Shown in pieces: positions 17,816-26,542 of a DNA stretch of 64,000 nucleotides. A program made the translations under genes and the position numbers. Source of the stretch: Echinicola salinicaeni. Its GTDB lineage: Bacteria > Bacteroidota > Bacteroidia > Cytophagales > Cyclobacteriaceae. The notes beneath the pieces were generated by a model. It was given only the letters and a program-made list of their open reading frames with translations. It was not told the DNA's origin and searched no databases. The first letter of the stretch is position 1; every line of letters starts with the position of its first letter. The stretch is taken from contig NZ_JACODZ010000002.1 of the NCBI RefSeq assembly GCF_014280965.1, positions 124,001 to 188,000 on the forward strand, written 5' to 3'.

Positions 17816-20218
17816 GTGTTAAATAACCTGAAGCATATAACCCTTTTATTCGTCCTATTTCTTTTTTGTAATTGTCCGCTGCTTTTTGGTCAAGAGCAAG
17901 CTAAGGTATTATTTAATGACAATTGGGAATTTGTTAAAGCTGATGATATTACAAGCCTTAGAGCTCTTGAAGCTGCTTCTGGCGATGAACTCCCATGGAA
18001 ATCCATCACCTTGCCCCATGATTGGTCAGTAGAAGGTCCTTTTAGTAGTGAATGGGCCAGCGGTACAGGGTTCTTGCCTGGAGGTATTGGCTGGTACAGG
18101 AAGAGGTTTGATCTTAAAACATTGGAGGATGACAAAGAATATGAACTTTATTTCGATGGGGTTTATAAAAACAGTGAGGTGTGGATCAATGGTCATTATC
18201 TAGGTAAAAGGCCTAATGGATTTATTTCATTCTTCTATGAAATAGGACAATATCTTAAGCCCACCGAGAATGAGATAATTGTCAAGGTTGATCACAGTGA
18301 ATATGCAGATTCAAGGTATTATACTGGTTCAGGTATTTATAGAAATGTCTATCTGATTACCAAATCACCTATTCACTTCAAAACTTGGGGCGTGTTTTTC
18401 AGTACGCCTGAGGTGAGCAGTGAGAAAGCCATGGTAAAGGTCCAGGTTGATATTAAAAGTAACGATGAGAAGACTACTGCTGTACAAATAAAGGCCCGAT
18501 TATTGGATGCTTCCAATGAGGTAGCCGCGACAGAATTTGGTTCATTTGTTCCTGCGGGAGATGAAAACCATGAAGCATTGTATATGGAGGTGGATCGACC
18601 AAAACTATGGTCTCCTGATGATCCAAATTTATATAAACTGGAAGTGAGTCTTTGGACTGATGGTCAGCTACTCGATAAATATGTGGACCAAGTTGGATTT
18701 AGAAGTATTCGTTTTGATGCTAATGAAGGCTTTTTTCTCAATGGTGAGAATATGTTGATCAAAGGAGTATGCATACACCATGATGCAGGTACATTTGGTG
18801 CGGCTGTACCAAAGGCTGTTTGGGCAAAGCGCTTAGAAACGTTAAAGGATTTAGGCTGTAATGCAATTAGAATGAGTCATTACCCTCATCAAGATTATAT
18901 TTATGACTTGTGTGATGAAATGGGCTTCTTGGTACAGGATGAGGCCTTTGATGAGTGGGAAAGGGGCAAGAATAAATGGATAGAAGGCTGGAATGTGGGT
19001 ACGCCAGGCAATGACGGTTCTTATGATGCATTTGAAGAGTGGGGACATCGGGATGTTCAGGACATGGTATTAAGATCGAGAAACCATCCTTCTATTATCA
19101 TGTGGAGTGTTGGGAATGAAATTGACTATCCAAATGACCCTTATAGTCACCCGGTTTTGGATGAAGGTAGGAATCCTCAGATTTACGGTAAAGGGTATCA
19201 AAAAGCTAATCCGCCGGCCTCTCAGTTGGGACCTCTGGCAGAGGGATTGGTGGCAGCAGTAAAGGCTGCAGACACTACCAGGCCAGTTACCGCTGCATTG
19301 GCTGGAGTGACCATGTCCAACCATACCAGTTATCCGGAAGCATTGGATATTGTTGGGTATAACTATCAAGAGTACCGATATCAAGAAGATCATGAAGCCT
19401 ATCCAGATCGCGTGATTTATGGTAGTGAAAATGGAGATGCCTTGTCTGCTTGGCAGGCCGTGACAGAGAATAAGTTTATTGCTTCCCAGTTTTTATGGAC
19501 GGCATTTGACTTTTTAGGTGAAGCCAGACCTTGGCCGGTGAGGAGTAGTGGGGCTGGAATCATTGATATGGCTGGCTATCCTAAGCCTGATTTTTATTTC
19601 AGGAAGAGTTTATGGAATGACACTCCCATGGTCTATATGGGGGTAACAGAAAAGGAGGAAAATGTACACAGACGTAGGAGAATTCAGGATAGCTGGACTG
19701 GTGAGGATGGAGAAGAAAAATGGGTAGCTGTCTATGCCAATGTTGATGAGGTAGAATTGTGGCTAAACGGTAAATCCCTCGGGAGAAAAGCTATAGAATA
19801 TTCTTCAGAGGGAATGCCAGGATGGCCAGTTATATTTGAGAAGGGAACCTTGAAGGCTGTGGGCTTTAATAATGGAGAAGAGGTAGCTACTTATAAAATC
19901 AATAGTCCCGGAAAGACAGATCATTTGGCAGTTAGTTTTGATGAGGGAGAAAGTGGTATTGTATTGATGGATATTGAGTTTCAGGATAAAGATGGAAACA
20001 GGGTGTTTTCCGATGACAGAGATATTCAATTTGAATTTGATGGATCAGCGAAACTGTTGGGACTGGAGAGTGGTGATTTGAGCAGTCATGAGGATTACCG
20101 TGCTGATCACCATAAGACCTATCAGGGAAGGCTGAGGGCCTATATTCAGGTTAAGGGCGAAGCAAAAACAAAAATCAGTACCAAAGGATTAAAGCCAGTA
20201 AGATTAAAAATGAAGTAA
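17816..20218 (+). CDS. GH2-family beta-galactosidase-like glycoside hydrolase
   Basis: An 800-aa enzyme with a signal peptide (hydrophobic ITLLFVLFLFCNCPLLFGQ). GH2 domains follow in order: sugar-binding jelly roll (about 35-190; ITLPHDWSVEGPF), immunoglobulin-like domain (about 195-300), TIM barrel (about 305-610) and C-terminal beta domains. Catalytic residues are visible: acid/base Glu435 in MWSVGNEID and nucleophile Glu538 in IYGSENGDA. It would remove non-reducing beta-linked galactose, or a related sugar, from the oligosaccharides released by the GH30 enzyme. The start is GTG 17816; no ATG lies before the signal peptide. It is the last gene of the PUL 1 operon, with a strong terminator 26 bp downstream. 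Exact substrate specificity cannot be read from sequence. Confidence 0.9.
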   Translation: MLNNLKHITLLFVLFLFCNCPLLFGQEQAKVLFNDNWEFVKADDITSLRALEAASGDELPWKSITLPHDWSVEGPFSSEWASGTGFLPGGIGWYRKRFDLKTLEDDKEYELYFDGVYKNSEVWINGHYLGKRPNGFISFFYEIGQYLKPTENEIIVKVDHSEYADSRYYTGSGIYRNVYLITKSPIHFKTWGVFFSTPEVSSEKAMVKVQVDIKSNDEKTTAVQIKARLLDASNEVAATEFGSFVPAGDENHEALYMEVDRPKLWSPDDPNLYKLEVSLWTDGQLLDKYVDQVGFRSIRFDANEGFFLNGENMLIKGVCIHHDAGTFGAAVPKAVWAKRLETLKDLGCNAIRMSHYPHQDYIYDLCDEMGFLVQDEAFDEWERGKNKWIEGWNVGTPGNDGSYDAFEEWGHRDVQDMVLRSRNHPSIIMWSVGNEIDYPNDPYSHPVLDEGRNPQIYGKGYQKANPPASQLGPLAEGLVAAVKAADTTRPVTAALAGVTMSNHTSYPEALDIVGYNYQEYRYQEDHEAYPDRVIYGSENGDALSAWQAVTENKFIASQFLWTAFDFLGEARPWPVRSSGAGIIDMAGYPKPDFYFRKSLWNDTPMVYMGVTEKEENVHRRRRIQDSWTGEDGEEKWVAVYANVDEVELWLNGKSLGRKAIEYSSEGMPGWPVIFEKGTLKAVGFNNGEEVATYKINSPGKTDHLAVSFDEGESGIVLMDIEFQDKDGNRVFSDDRDIQFEFDGSAKLLGLESGDLSSHEDYRADHHKTYQGRLRAYIQVKGEAKTKISTKGLKPVRLKMK

Positions 20219-20243
20219 ATAACAAAATGGGTTTATTGAGATT

Positions 20244-20275
20244 AAAAAGCTGTCTGATTACAGGCAGCTTTTTTT
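20244..20275 (+). terminator. Strong rho-independent terminator ending PUL 1
   Basis: AAAAAGCTGTCTG pairs with CAGGCAGCTTTTT (13 bp, one G-U pair) around a 4-nt loop and ends in a seven-T run. It lies 26 bp after the GH2 stop. The rest of the gap to 20546 is AT-rich and holds nothing else I recognise. Confidence 0.9.
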
Positions 20276-20546
20276 GTATAATTGATTGTCAAAAACTGTC
20301 AGTACTTAGTTGTTTATATGTTTTTTCAATATCCAAGCTGATACATTAGTTAATATATCCATTATAAATTCAGAGGATTTATAATGTAGAAATAACCAAC
20401 ATTATATTCCTGGAAAAGTGGGTCATTATGCATGATTATTTCTTATTATGGCTCAGGTTAATTTTTCAAGTGTATTTTCAATTCAAATAATCTTAACTTG
20501 GGATTAGCAATATTAATTGCTATTAATAGGCTTACTTTTCAAGAAA

Positions 20547-22838
20547 ATGGACAAAGACGATCGAGCTAAGATTTCCCTTATTGGACCTGATGATGTTATT
20601 GGAGGTAGAATTACTACCCCTCAAAAATATGCTGCGGGCATTCCGGCTGTAAAGGTGGCCTTGGAGCACGCAATGAAGGAAATGGGGCTCAAAAGATCAA
20701 TAGCTACCCTTTCCAAGCTTAATCAAAAAGAAGGTATTGACTGTCCAGGCTGTGCCTGGCCTGATCCAAAGAAACGATCTTCTTTAGGGGAATTTTGTGA
20801 AAACGGAGTCAAAGCCATCGCTGAGGAAGCCACCACTCATACGGTCGGGCCTGATTTTTTTAAGGCACATTCCATTAGCGAGATTTCTACTTGGACAGAC
20901 TATGAGATTGGGAAAAGTGGTCGCCTTACAGAACCAATGGTGCTTCGGCCAGGCAGAAACCATTATGAACCTATTTCTTGGGAAGCGGCATTCGAATTGA
21001 TCGCTGAGAACTTACATTCTCTGACAGACCCCAATGAGGCGGTTTTTTATACTTCTGGTAGGTCTAGTAATGAAGCTGCTTTTTTATATGGCCTGTTTGC
21101 CAGAAGTTTTGGTACCAATAATATGCCTGATTGTTCGAATATGTGCCATGAATCCAGTGGCGTGGCACTCACAGAGACACTTGGTATAGGAAAGGGATCT
21201 GCAAGCTTGGAGGATCTATATGAGGCAGAACTGGTCATGGTCATTGGCCAAAACCCTGGGACGAATCACCCAAGGATGCTTTCAGCATTGGAAAAATGTA
21301 AGGAAAATGGAGGAAAGATCATTGCAGTAAATCCATTGGAGGAAGCTGGTTTGATCCGCTTTAAAAATCCTCAGGAATTTTCAGGGGTCTTGGGTGGAGG
21401 GACGGCCATTACTGATCTATTCTTGCAGGTGAAAATCAATCAAGACGTAGCCTTGCTCAACCTTTTAATTAAGAAACTGATTGAAAGGGATGAAAAGGTA
21501 GGAGGGATAGTTGACCATGAATTTATCCAAAAAAACACCCAAGGTTTTGAAGAACTAAAGCAAGACCTTGAAAAATACGGCGAAGAAGAGCTTTTAGCAT
21601 TATGTGGAGTTCCTGAAGCAGAGGTGGAAAAAGCAGTTGAGCTATTGGTGGAGCGGAAAAAGGTCGTGGTTTGCTGGGCAATGGGGCTTACCCAGCACAA
21701 AAATGGAGTGGATAATATCAAGGCTTGTGTGAATTTGTTATTGCTCAAGGGAAGCATTGGCAAAAAAGGTACCGGCACCTGTCCTGTAAGGGGGCATAGC
21801 AATGTTCAGGGTGACAGGACCGTAGGAATTACCCATCATGTTTCCAAAAATCTCAATGATGCATTTCAACGGGTATTTGGTTTCAATCCGCCAGAAAAGG
21901 AAGGCTTGGATGTGGTGAAGTCGATCAAAGCCATGTATGAGGGGCAAGCCAAGGTTTTTGTCGCTTTGGGAGGCAACTTCCTCTCTGCAGCATCTGACAC
22001 CTTGTATACTGCAAAGGCCCTTCAAAATTGTGAATTGACTGTTTCCATCAGTACAAAACTGAACAGAACCCATGTTGTCACTGGAAAGACAGCCTTGATC
22101 TTGCCGACTTTGGGCAGGACAGAGCTGGATGTGCAGGATGGTCATAGAAGGTATGTAACTGTGGAAAATAGCATGGGTAGAGTGCATAGATCCATGGGGA
22201 ATTTGGCCCCTCATTCATCAAAGCTTAAAAGTGAAACTGAAATCGTCAGTCAAATAGCCCAAGCCTATTTCCAATCGAACTCAAGTATTGACTGGGAAGC
22301 ACTGGGCAAGGATTATGATTTGGTTAGAACCAAAATCTCCCAAATGTTCAAGGGATTTGAGCAATATTCTGATCGGTCAAAAGGGGCTGGGTTTGATTTG
22401 CCAAACAATGCCAGAATGGGTGATTTTTCCATGCTGCCAAATGGAAGGGCCCAGTTTAGTGTTTGTAGGCTCCCAAATCATCAGTTGACCTCTGCACGGT
22501 TTTTATTGATGACCATCCGATCTCATGATCAATTTAACACCACAATTTATGGTTTGGATGATCGCTATAGAGGTGTTTTCAATGAAAGGAGGGTCTTGTT
22601 TATTAATCCAATCGACATTGAGGAATTGGGCTTGAAAAAGATGGATATAGTCAATTTGGTGAGCAACTACGATGGTGTTGAAAGAATGGCCAAAAACTTT
22701 TTGATAGCTCCTTATAATATCCCGAAGGGAAACCTGGCAGCTTATTTTCCAGAAACCAATGTTTTGGTTCCAAATAATCATTATGCAGATAAAAGTCATA
22801 CCCCCATCAGCAAATCTATTGAAGTGGACATTGTATAG
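20547..22838 (+). CDS. FdhF/YdeP-family molybdopterin oxidoreductase
   Basis: A 763-aa cytoplasmic enzyme of the molybdopterin oxidoreductase superfamily. It resembles the YdeP/FdhF-like branch: N-terminal GPDDVIGGRITTPQKYAAGIPAVKVALEHA, DCPGCAWPDP, then the molybdopterin-binding barrel (EAVFYTSGRSSNEAAFLYGLFAR, VMVIGQNPGTNHPRM) and a C-terminal cofactor-cap domain (RSHDQFNTTIYGLDDRYRG). There is no Tat signal. YdeP-like proteins are called formate-dehydrogenase-like but their reaction is unsettled; in E. coli YdeP is linked to acid resistance. Unlike true formate dehydrogenases I see no N-terminal 4Fe-4S CxxC...C set. I start at ATG 20547 (MDKDDRAK), since the upstream TTG would add a meaningless prefix. 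It is monocistronic. Confidence 0.88.
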   Translation: MDKDDRAKISLIGPDDVIGGRITTPQKYAAGIPAVKVALEHAMKEMGLKRSIATLSKLNQKEGIDCPGCAWPDPKKRSSLGEFCENGVKAIAEEATTHTVGPDFFKAHSISEISTWTDYEIGKSGRLTEPMVLRPGRNHYEPISWEAAFELIAENLHSLTDPNEAVFYTSGRSSNEAAFLYGLFARSFGTNNMPDCSNMCHESSGVALTETLGIGKGSASLEDLYEAELVMVIGQNPGTNHPRMLSALEKCKENGGKIIAVNPLEEAGLIRFKNPQEFSGVLGGGTAITDLFLQVKINQDVALLNLLIKKLIERDEKVGGIVDHEFIQKNTQGFEELKQDLEKYGEEELLALCGVPEAEVEKAVELLVERKKVVVCWAMGLTQHKNGVDNIKACVNLLLLKGSIGKKGTGTCPVRGHSNVQGDRTVGITHHVSKNLNDAFQRVFGFNPPEKEGLDVVKSIKAMYEGQAKVFVALGGNFLSAASDTLYTAKALQNCELTVSISTKLNRTHVVTGKTALILPTLGRTELDVQDGHRRYVTVENSMGRVHRSMGNLAPHSSKLKSETEIVSQIAQAYFQSNSSIDWEALGKDYDLVRTKISQMFKGFEQYSDRSKGAGFDLPNNARMGDFSMLPNGRAQFSVCRLPNHQLTSARFLLMTIRSHDQFNTTIYGLDDRYRGVFNERRVLFINPIDIEELGLKKMDIVNLVSNYDGVERMAKNFLIAPYNIPKGNLAAYFPETNVLVPNNHYADKSHTPISKSIEVDIV

Positions 22839-23060
22839 AATAGTTAGAAGCTATCATGAGTATTCACCCAGTATTTGAACTGTTTGTAGGATGTGAAAAT
22901 AGCAAGAGAGGTTGGCGAGGTTTTCTTCCTGAAAATATTACCCTTTTTATCAAGTAATTTTGCCTTTTGTGTAGGTTTATACTTTCAATTTTAATTTTAG
23001 CCTTATATTATTTTTCAATTTCGTATAAAGTGTAGAATAATTAACAATAACCCTATTGAA

Positions 23061-24374
23061 ATGAATGATGATAAATTATCCAAGGGACTAAAAAAGTCCG
23101 ACAGAAGAGATTTTTTGAAATCTTCCTTACTGGCCTTGGGAGGAATAGCTATAGTGCCACGACACGTACTTGGAGCGGGATACACAGCTCCTAGTGATAT
23201 GATCAACCTTGGCGTAATTGGCCTAGGTAAACAAGGAGGAATTCTTAGCAATGCATTTTCAGGCCAAAAAGGAGCACGTATCGTGGCGGGAGCAGATGTG
23301 TGGAGCACCAAGAGAGACTGGTTCAAAGGTTTTGTTGCTGAAGCATATGCCAAGCATGATGTGAAAGTGAAGCCTCAGGATGTTATTACCTACAGTAACT
23401 ATAAGGAATTACTTGAAGATAAAAACATAGACGGAGTCATTATAGCTACCCCAGACCATTGGCATGCATTAAATGCTATTGATGCGATGAAGGCGGGGAA
23501 GGATGTGTATTGTGAAAAGCCACTTACCCTAAAAATAGATGAGGGTATCAAAATGGTGGACACTTCCAGAAAAACCAAAAGGGTGGTACAGACAGGCAGT
23601 ATGCAGCGTTCTTGGGATGGATTTATCAAGGGCTGTGAGTTAGTAAGAAACGGATATATTGGTGAGGTCAAGCAAGTTTTGGTTCAAGTGGGGGCACCGT
23701 CCCGGCCATATGATTTGCCAAAAGAACCTTTGCCTGCAGAGGTGGATTGGGATCAATGGTGCGGTCCAGCTCCAATTTTAGGCTATCACCATACAATTGC
23801 TCCAGCGGTCAATGAAACCTATCCTGATTGGAGGCTTTTTGATGAAACTGGAGGAGGTATTTTGACTGATTGGGGGGCACATATGTTTGATATAGCTCAA
23901 TGGGGCTTGGGCATGGACCGCACAGGACCTGTTAAGTTTATTGCTCCATCGGGAGTGTCCAGTCCTCAGACAGGCCTTAAAATGTACTATGAGAATGGTG
24001 TCGAAATGATCCACCAAGATTTTGGACGTGGTTTTGGGCTTAGATTTATCGGTACAGAAGGAAGCCTTGATGTAAGCCGTAGCTATATGGATCCATCCAA
24101 TGCTGCACTTAAGGATATTCAGTTGAAGGCTGATGATATTCGTTTGGGTAATCCCGATGGGGACCATTATAAAAACTTCTTGGAATCAATGAAGTCCAGA
24201 AAACAACCTCATTGTGATGTGGAAATAGGTCACCGTTCTGCAACCATCGGCAATATTGCCAATATCGCTTACCGTTTGAACAAAGATCTAGATTGGGATC
24301 CAAAAAAAGAAAAATTCATTGGAGACAAGGATGCCAATAAAATGATGAGTTATAAGTATAGAAAAATGGTTTAA
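23061..24374 (+). CDS. Gfo/Idh/MocA-family oxidoreductase with Tat signal
   Basis: A 437-aa NAD(P)-binding oxidoreductase. The N-terminus carries a twin-arginine signal (SDRRDFLKSS, Arg15-Arg16, then LLALGGIAIVP), so it is exported folded, presumably with its cofactor. A Rossmann fold follows (NLGVIGLGKQGG; VIIATPDHWHALNAIDAMKAGKDVYCEKPL, with the family EKP motif), then the alpha/beta C-terminal domain (GGGILTDWGAHMFDIAQWGLG). Tat-exported members in Bacteroidota include glycosidases acting by NAD-dependent redox (GH109-like), so a glycan-trimming role is possible but unproven. It stands alone between the molybdoenzyme and PUL 2. A strong terminator lies 31 bp after the stop. Confidence 0.92.
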   Translation: MNDDKLSKGLKKSDRRDFLKSSLLALGGIAIVPRHVLGAGYTAPSDMINLGVIGLGKQGGILSNAFSGQKGARIVAGADVWSTKRDWFKGFVAEAYAKHDVKVKPQDVITYSNYKELLEDKNIDGVIIATPDHWHALNAIDAMKAGKDVYCEKPLTLKIDEGIKMVDTSRKTKRVVQTGSMQRSWDGFIKGCELVRNGYIGEVKQVLVQVGAPSRPYDLPKEPLPAEVDWDQWCGPAPILGYHHTIAPAVNETYPDWRLFDETGGGILTDWGAHMFDIAQWGLGMDRTGPVKFIAPSGVSSPQTGLKMYYENGVEMIHQDFGRGFGLRFIGTEGSLDVSRSYMDPSNAALKDIQLKADDIRLGNPDGDHYKNFLESMKSRKQPHCDVEIGHRSATIGNIANIAYRLNKDLDWDPKKEKFIGDKDANKMMSYKYRKMV

Positions 24375-24404
24375 AAACTATCCTTTAGTTGACAGATATA
24401 GGAT

Positions 24405-24433
24405 AAGCCTTGGCATTTTGTCAAGGCTTTTTT
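24405..24433 (+). terminator. Rho-independent terminator after the Gfo/Idh/MocA gene
   Basis: AAGCCTTG pairs perfectly with CAAGGCTT around a 9-nt loop and is followed by a T-run. It separates the Tat-exported oxidoreductase from the PUL 2 sigma factor gene. Confidence 0.85.
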
Positions 24434-24650
24434 GTGTCTTACGGTCCAATGTAATTTTACTTATTGTATGGTTTTACACTTAATCTTGAAAAATTAAGTT
24501 TTAAAAGTTGATGTTTTGTTGAAATATTGGGTGGTTTATTGAGTGATTTTTAAAGATAACGTTTGCAATATTTAAAATGTGTAAATGTTTTAGTTTTGGT
24601 ATGTTTTTTTTCGATTTCATGGGGTTATTTTCCTTAAATTCTATCTCTTT

Positions 24651-25310
24651 ATGCTGTATGATGGCGGTATTGCCAAAATAAAATTTGATATGGAACCCAT
24701 CAAATCACCCGAAATAACCGATTCGACCCAAAGGAAGTATACAGAAAAGGAGTACCAAGAGATGCCAGATGAGCTGGTTTGGAAATTCTTTTGTAAGGGC
24801 AATGAATTTGCTTTTAATTATATCTATAAAAATTATGCTTCCGACATTTTTTCTTTTGGATACCAGTTCTGCGGAGATTCCCACCTCGTGGAAGATTGTA
24901 TACAAAATGTTTTTATTTATCTAAGAAGGAAACGAGAAAAGCTTGGTGAAGTCAAAAGTATCAAGTCCTACCTTTTTAGATGTATCCAATGTGAAATCAT
25001 CAAAAGACTTAAAGAACGGGGGATGCTGGTGGATACTGACCAACTCCAATATAAAAAGGCTTTCAATATTACCCTATCTCCCGAAACGATTATGATCGAG
25101 TCCGAATCACAAGAACAGAAAAAACGGATGATCAATACAGCGCTAGACAAGCTAACGGTGAGGCAGCGTCAAGCCCTTATTTTACTCTATGAAGAAGAGA
25201 TGAGTTATAGCGAAATCGCTGAAGTGATGGGCTTTAATGAAGTGAAATCAGCAAGAAAGCTAGTATATCGGGCACTTGCTAGTTTGAAAGAAGTCATTAA
25301 TCCATTTTAA
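24651..25310 (+). CDS. ECF RNA polymerase sigma factor (FecI-like), PUL 2
   Basis: A 219-aa extracytoplasmic-function sigma factor. Region 2 spans about 35-105 (FAFNYIYKNYASDIFSFGYQFCGDSHLVEDCIQNVFIYL) and region 4 about 150-215 (LDKLTVRQRQALILLYEEEMSYSEIAEVMG, helix-turn-helix). The next gene, 9 nt downstream, is its FecR-type anti-sigma factor, and the following SusC has an STN signalling domain, so the three form a trans-envelope switch. When the transporter senses substrate, the anti-sigma factor releases sigma, which transcribes the susCD genes. An alternative start at ATG 24690 (MEPIKSPE) has an A-rich upstream context typical of this phylum and cannot be excluded. Confidence 0.92.
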   Translation: MLYDGGIAKIKFDMEPIKSPEITDSTQRKYTEKEYQEMPDELVWKFFCKGNEFAFNYIYKNYASDIFSFGYQFCGDSHLVEDCIQNVFIYLRRKREKLGEVKSIKSYLFRCIQCEIIKRLKERGMLVDTDQLQYKKAFNITLSPETIMIESESQEQKKRMINTALDKLTVRQRQALILLYEEEMSYSEIAEVMGFNEVKSARKLVYRALASLKEVINPF

Positions 25311-25319
25311 TGTCATACC

Positions 25320-26378
25320 ATGGATAAGGAAAAAAATATATTGAAATATAAAGATTATAAACTGGAGGATTTTCTGGGCGATGAATATTTCATTTCTTGG
25401 GTAAAGAATCCAAAGGGAAACAACAATCATTTTTGGGATAAGTGGATAGCAGAAAATGGGGACAAAAGCGATATGGTGATACAGGCCGCTTCCATTATTC
25501 GATCTATGAGTTATGAGCATAAGCCTTCATTGTCTGACAAGGCTTATTTGGAGATTTTTGAGAATGTGTTGAAATCCGAGCCTAGGATTGACCATAAAGA
25601 GAAAAACAAGAGACAAAACAATAGGTCTATTTGGAGAAGTCTGTTTGGTTTACAGAAAGTAGCAGCAGCTATTTTACTTATTTTTTGTGCTTGGGTGATC
25701 ATCGATATTTATTGGGTGGAAGAAGAACAGGTACCTGTTCCCATAAAATGGGAAGTACGCGAAAATCCTCCAGGGATCAAATCGACCATTAAGATGGGCG
25801 ACGGTTCAGTAGTTAACCTCAATGCCAACAGTAAGCTGAGTTTTATGGAGAAGTTTTCTGACAGCCTCAGGATGGTAAAACTTGAAGGTGAGGCTTTCTT
25901 TGATGTGGAGAAGGAGGATAGACCTTTTATAGTGGATTTGGGTGAAAGCCAAATAGAAGTCATGGGCACCACCTTTAACGTCAAAAACACCCATGTGGGT
26001 AATGTTTCAGTGGCATTGGTTAGTGGGAAGGTAAAAGTTAAGGATGAATCTGGAAATCAGGTAATCCTACATCCTTCAGAAATGCTGGAAATCAATGAAA
26101 AGGGAAAGCTTACCATCGCCACTTTTGATGTAAGGGAAATTACTGCTTGGAAAGATAAGCTACTTATTTTTAAAAACAGCAATAAATCAGAAGTTATCCA
26201 AAAGATCAGTGATTGGTATGGTGTGGTAGTGGATGCTGATGAAGGGATCAAGGATAACTGGGCATATTCAGGAGAATACCATAATGAATCCCTTGAAAAT
26301 GTACTTGAAGGAATAAAAAGAACATTGAATATAGGATATAAAATCAGCGGAAAGAAAGTACAATTAATTAAAAATTAA
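25320..26378 (+). CDS. FecR-family anti-sigma factor, PUL 2
   Basis: A 352-aa single-pass membrane protein. The cytoplasmic N-terminus (about 1-100) would hold the sigma factor. A membrane helix (VAAAILLIFCAWVIIDIYW, about 108-128) leads to the periplasmic FecR domain (TIKMGDGSVVNLNANSKLSF, LEGEAFFDVEKEDRPFIV, VMGTTFNVKN) and a C-terminal DUF4974-like domain (ISDWYGVVVDADEGI, YSGEYHNESLENVLEGIKRTL) that contacts the STN domain of the transporter. It is co-transcribed with the sigma gene (9 nt gap). The following SusC gene begins 164 bp later, after a leader containing a hairpin. Confidence 0.95.
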   Translation: MDKEKNILKYKDYKLEDFLGDEYFISWVKNPKGNNNHFWDKWIAENGDKSDMVIQAASIIRSMSYEHKPSLSDKAYLEIFENVLKSEPRIDHKEKNKRQNNRSIWRSLFGLQKVAAAILLIFCAWVIIDIYWVEEEQVPVPIKWEVRENPPGIKSTIKMGDGSVVNLNANSKLSFMEKFSDSLRMVKLEGEAFFDVEKEDRPFIVDLGESQIEVMGTTFNVKNTHVGNVSVALVSGKVKVKDESGNQVILHPSEMLEINEKGKLTIATFDVREITAWKDKLLIFKNSNKSEVIQKISDWYGVVVDADEGIKDNWAYSGEYHNESLENVLEGIKRTLNIGYKISGKKVQLIKN

Positions 26379-26433
26379 CCCTAAAATAACCTAAAACTAT
26401 GGTGGAAAAAAACAATTCTAGTTAGCAAAGAGA

Positions 26434-26463
26434 CAGATAGAATTCCGGTGAGAATTCCATCTG
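26434..26463 (+). promoter_or_regulatory. Leader hairpin between fecR-type gene and SusC
   Basis: CAGATAGAATTC (26434-26445) pairs with GAATTCCATCTG (26452-26463), 11 of 12 bp, around a 6-nt loop. There is no T-run, so it is not a classical terminator. It lies 80 bp before the SusC ATG and could stabilise the mRNA end, attenuate transcription, or be an operator for the sigma-dependent promoter. Confidence 0.5.
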
Positions 26464-26542
26464 CCATACTCTATTCCTGTCCAATGCTTTGGTCGGTACA
26501 GACAGGATATTTAAGCAGTTACTACTTAAACATTTTAAAACT

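Noticed and set aside
22856-22957. 33-codon ATG frame after the molybdoenzyme gene (MSIHPVFELFVGC...)
   Set aside because: No signal, helix or motif, mixed composition and no neighbour logic; probably a chance frame.
23061-24374. Assigning the Tat-exported Gfo/Idh/MocA protein as the galactose dehydrogenase feeding the galactonate pathway
   Set aside because: It lies 12 kb away from the galactonate cluster with terminators between, and the family is too broad to infer the substrate.
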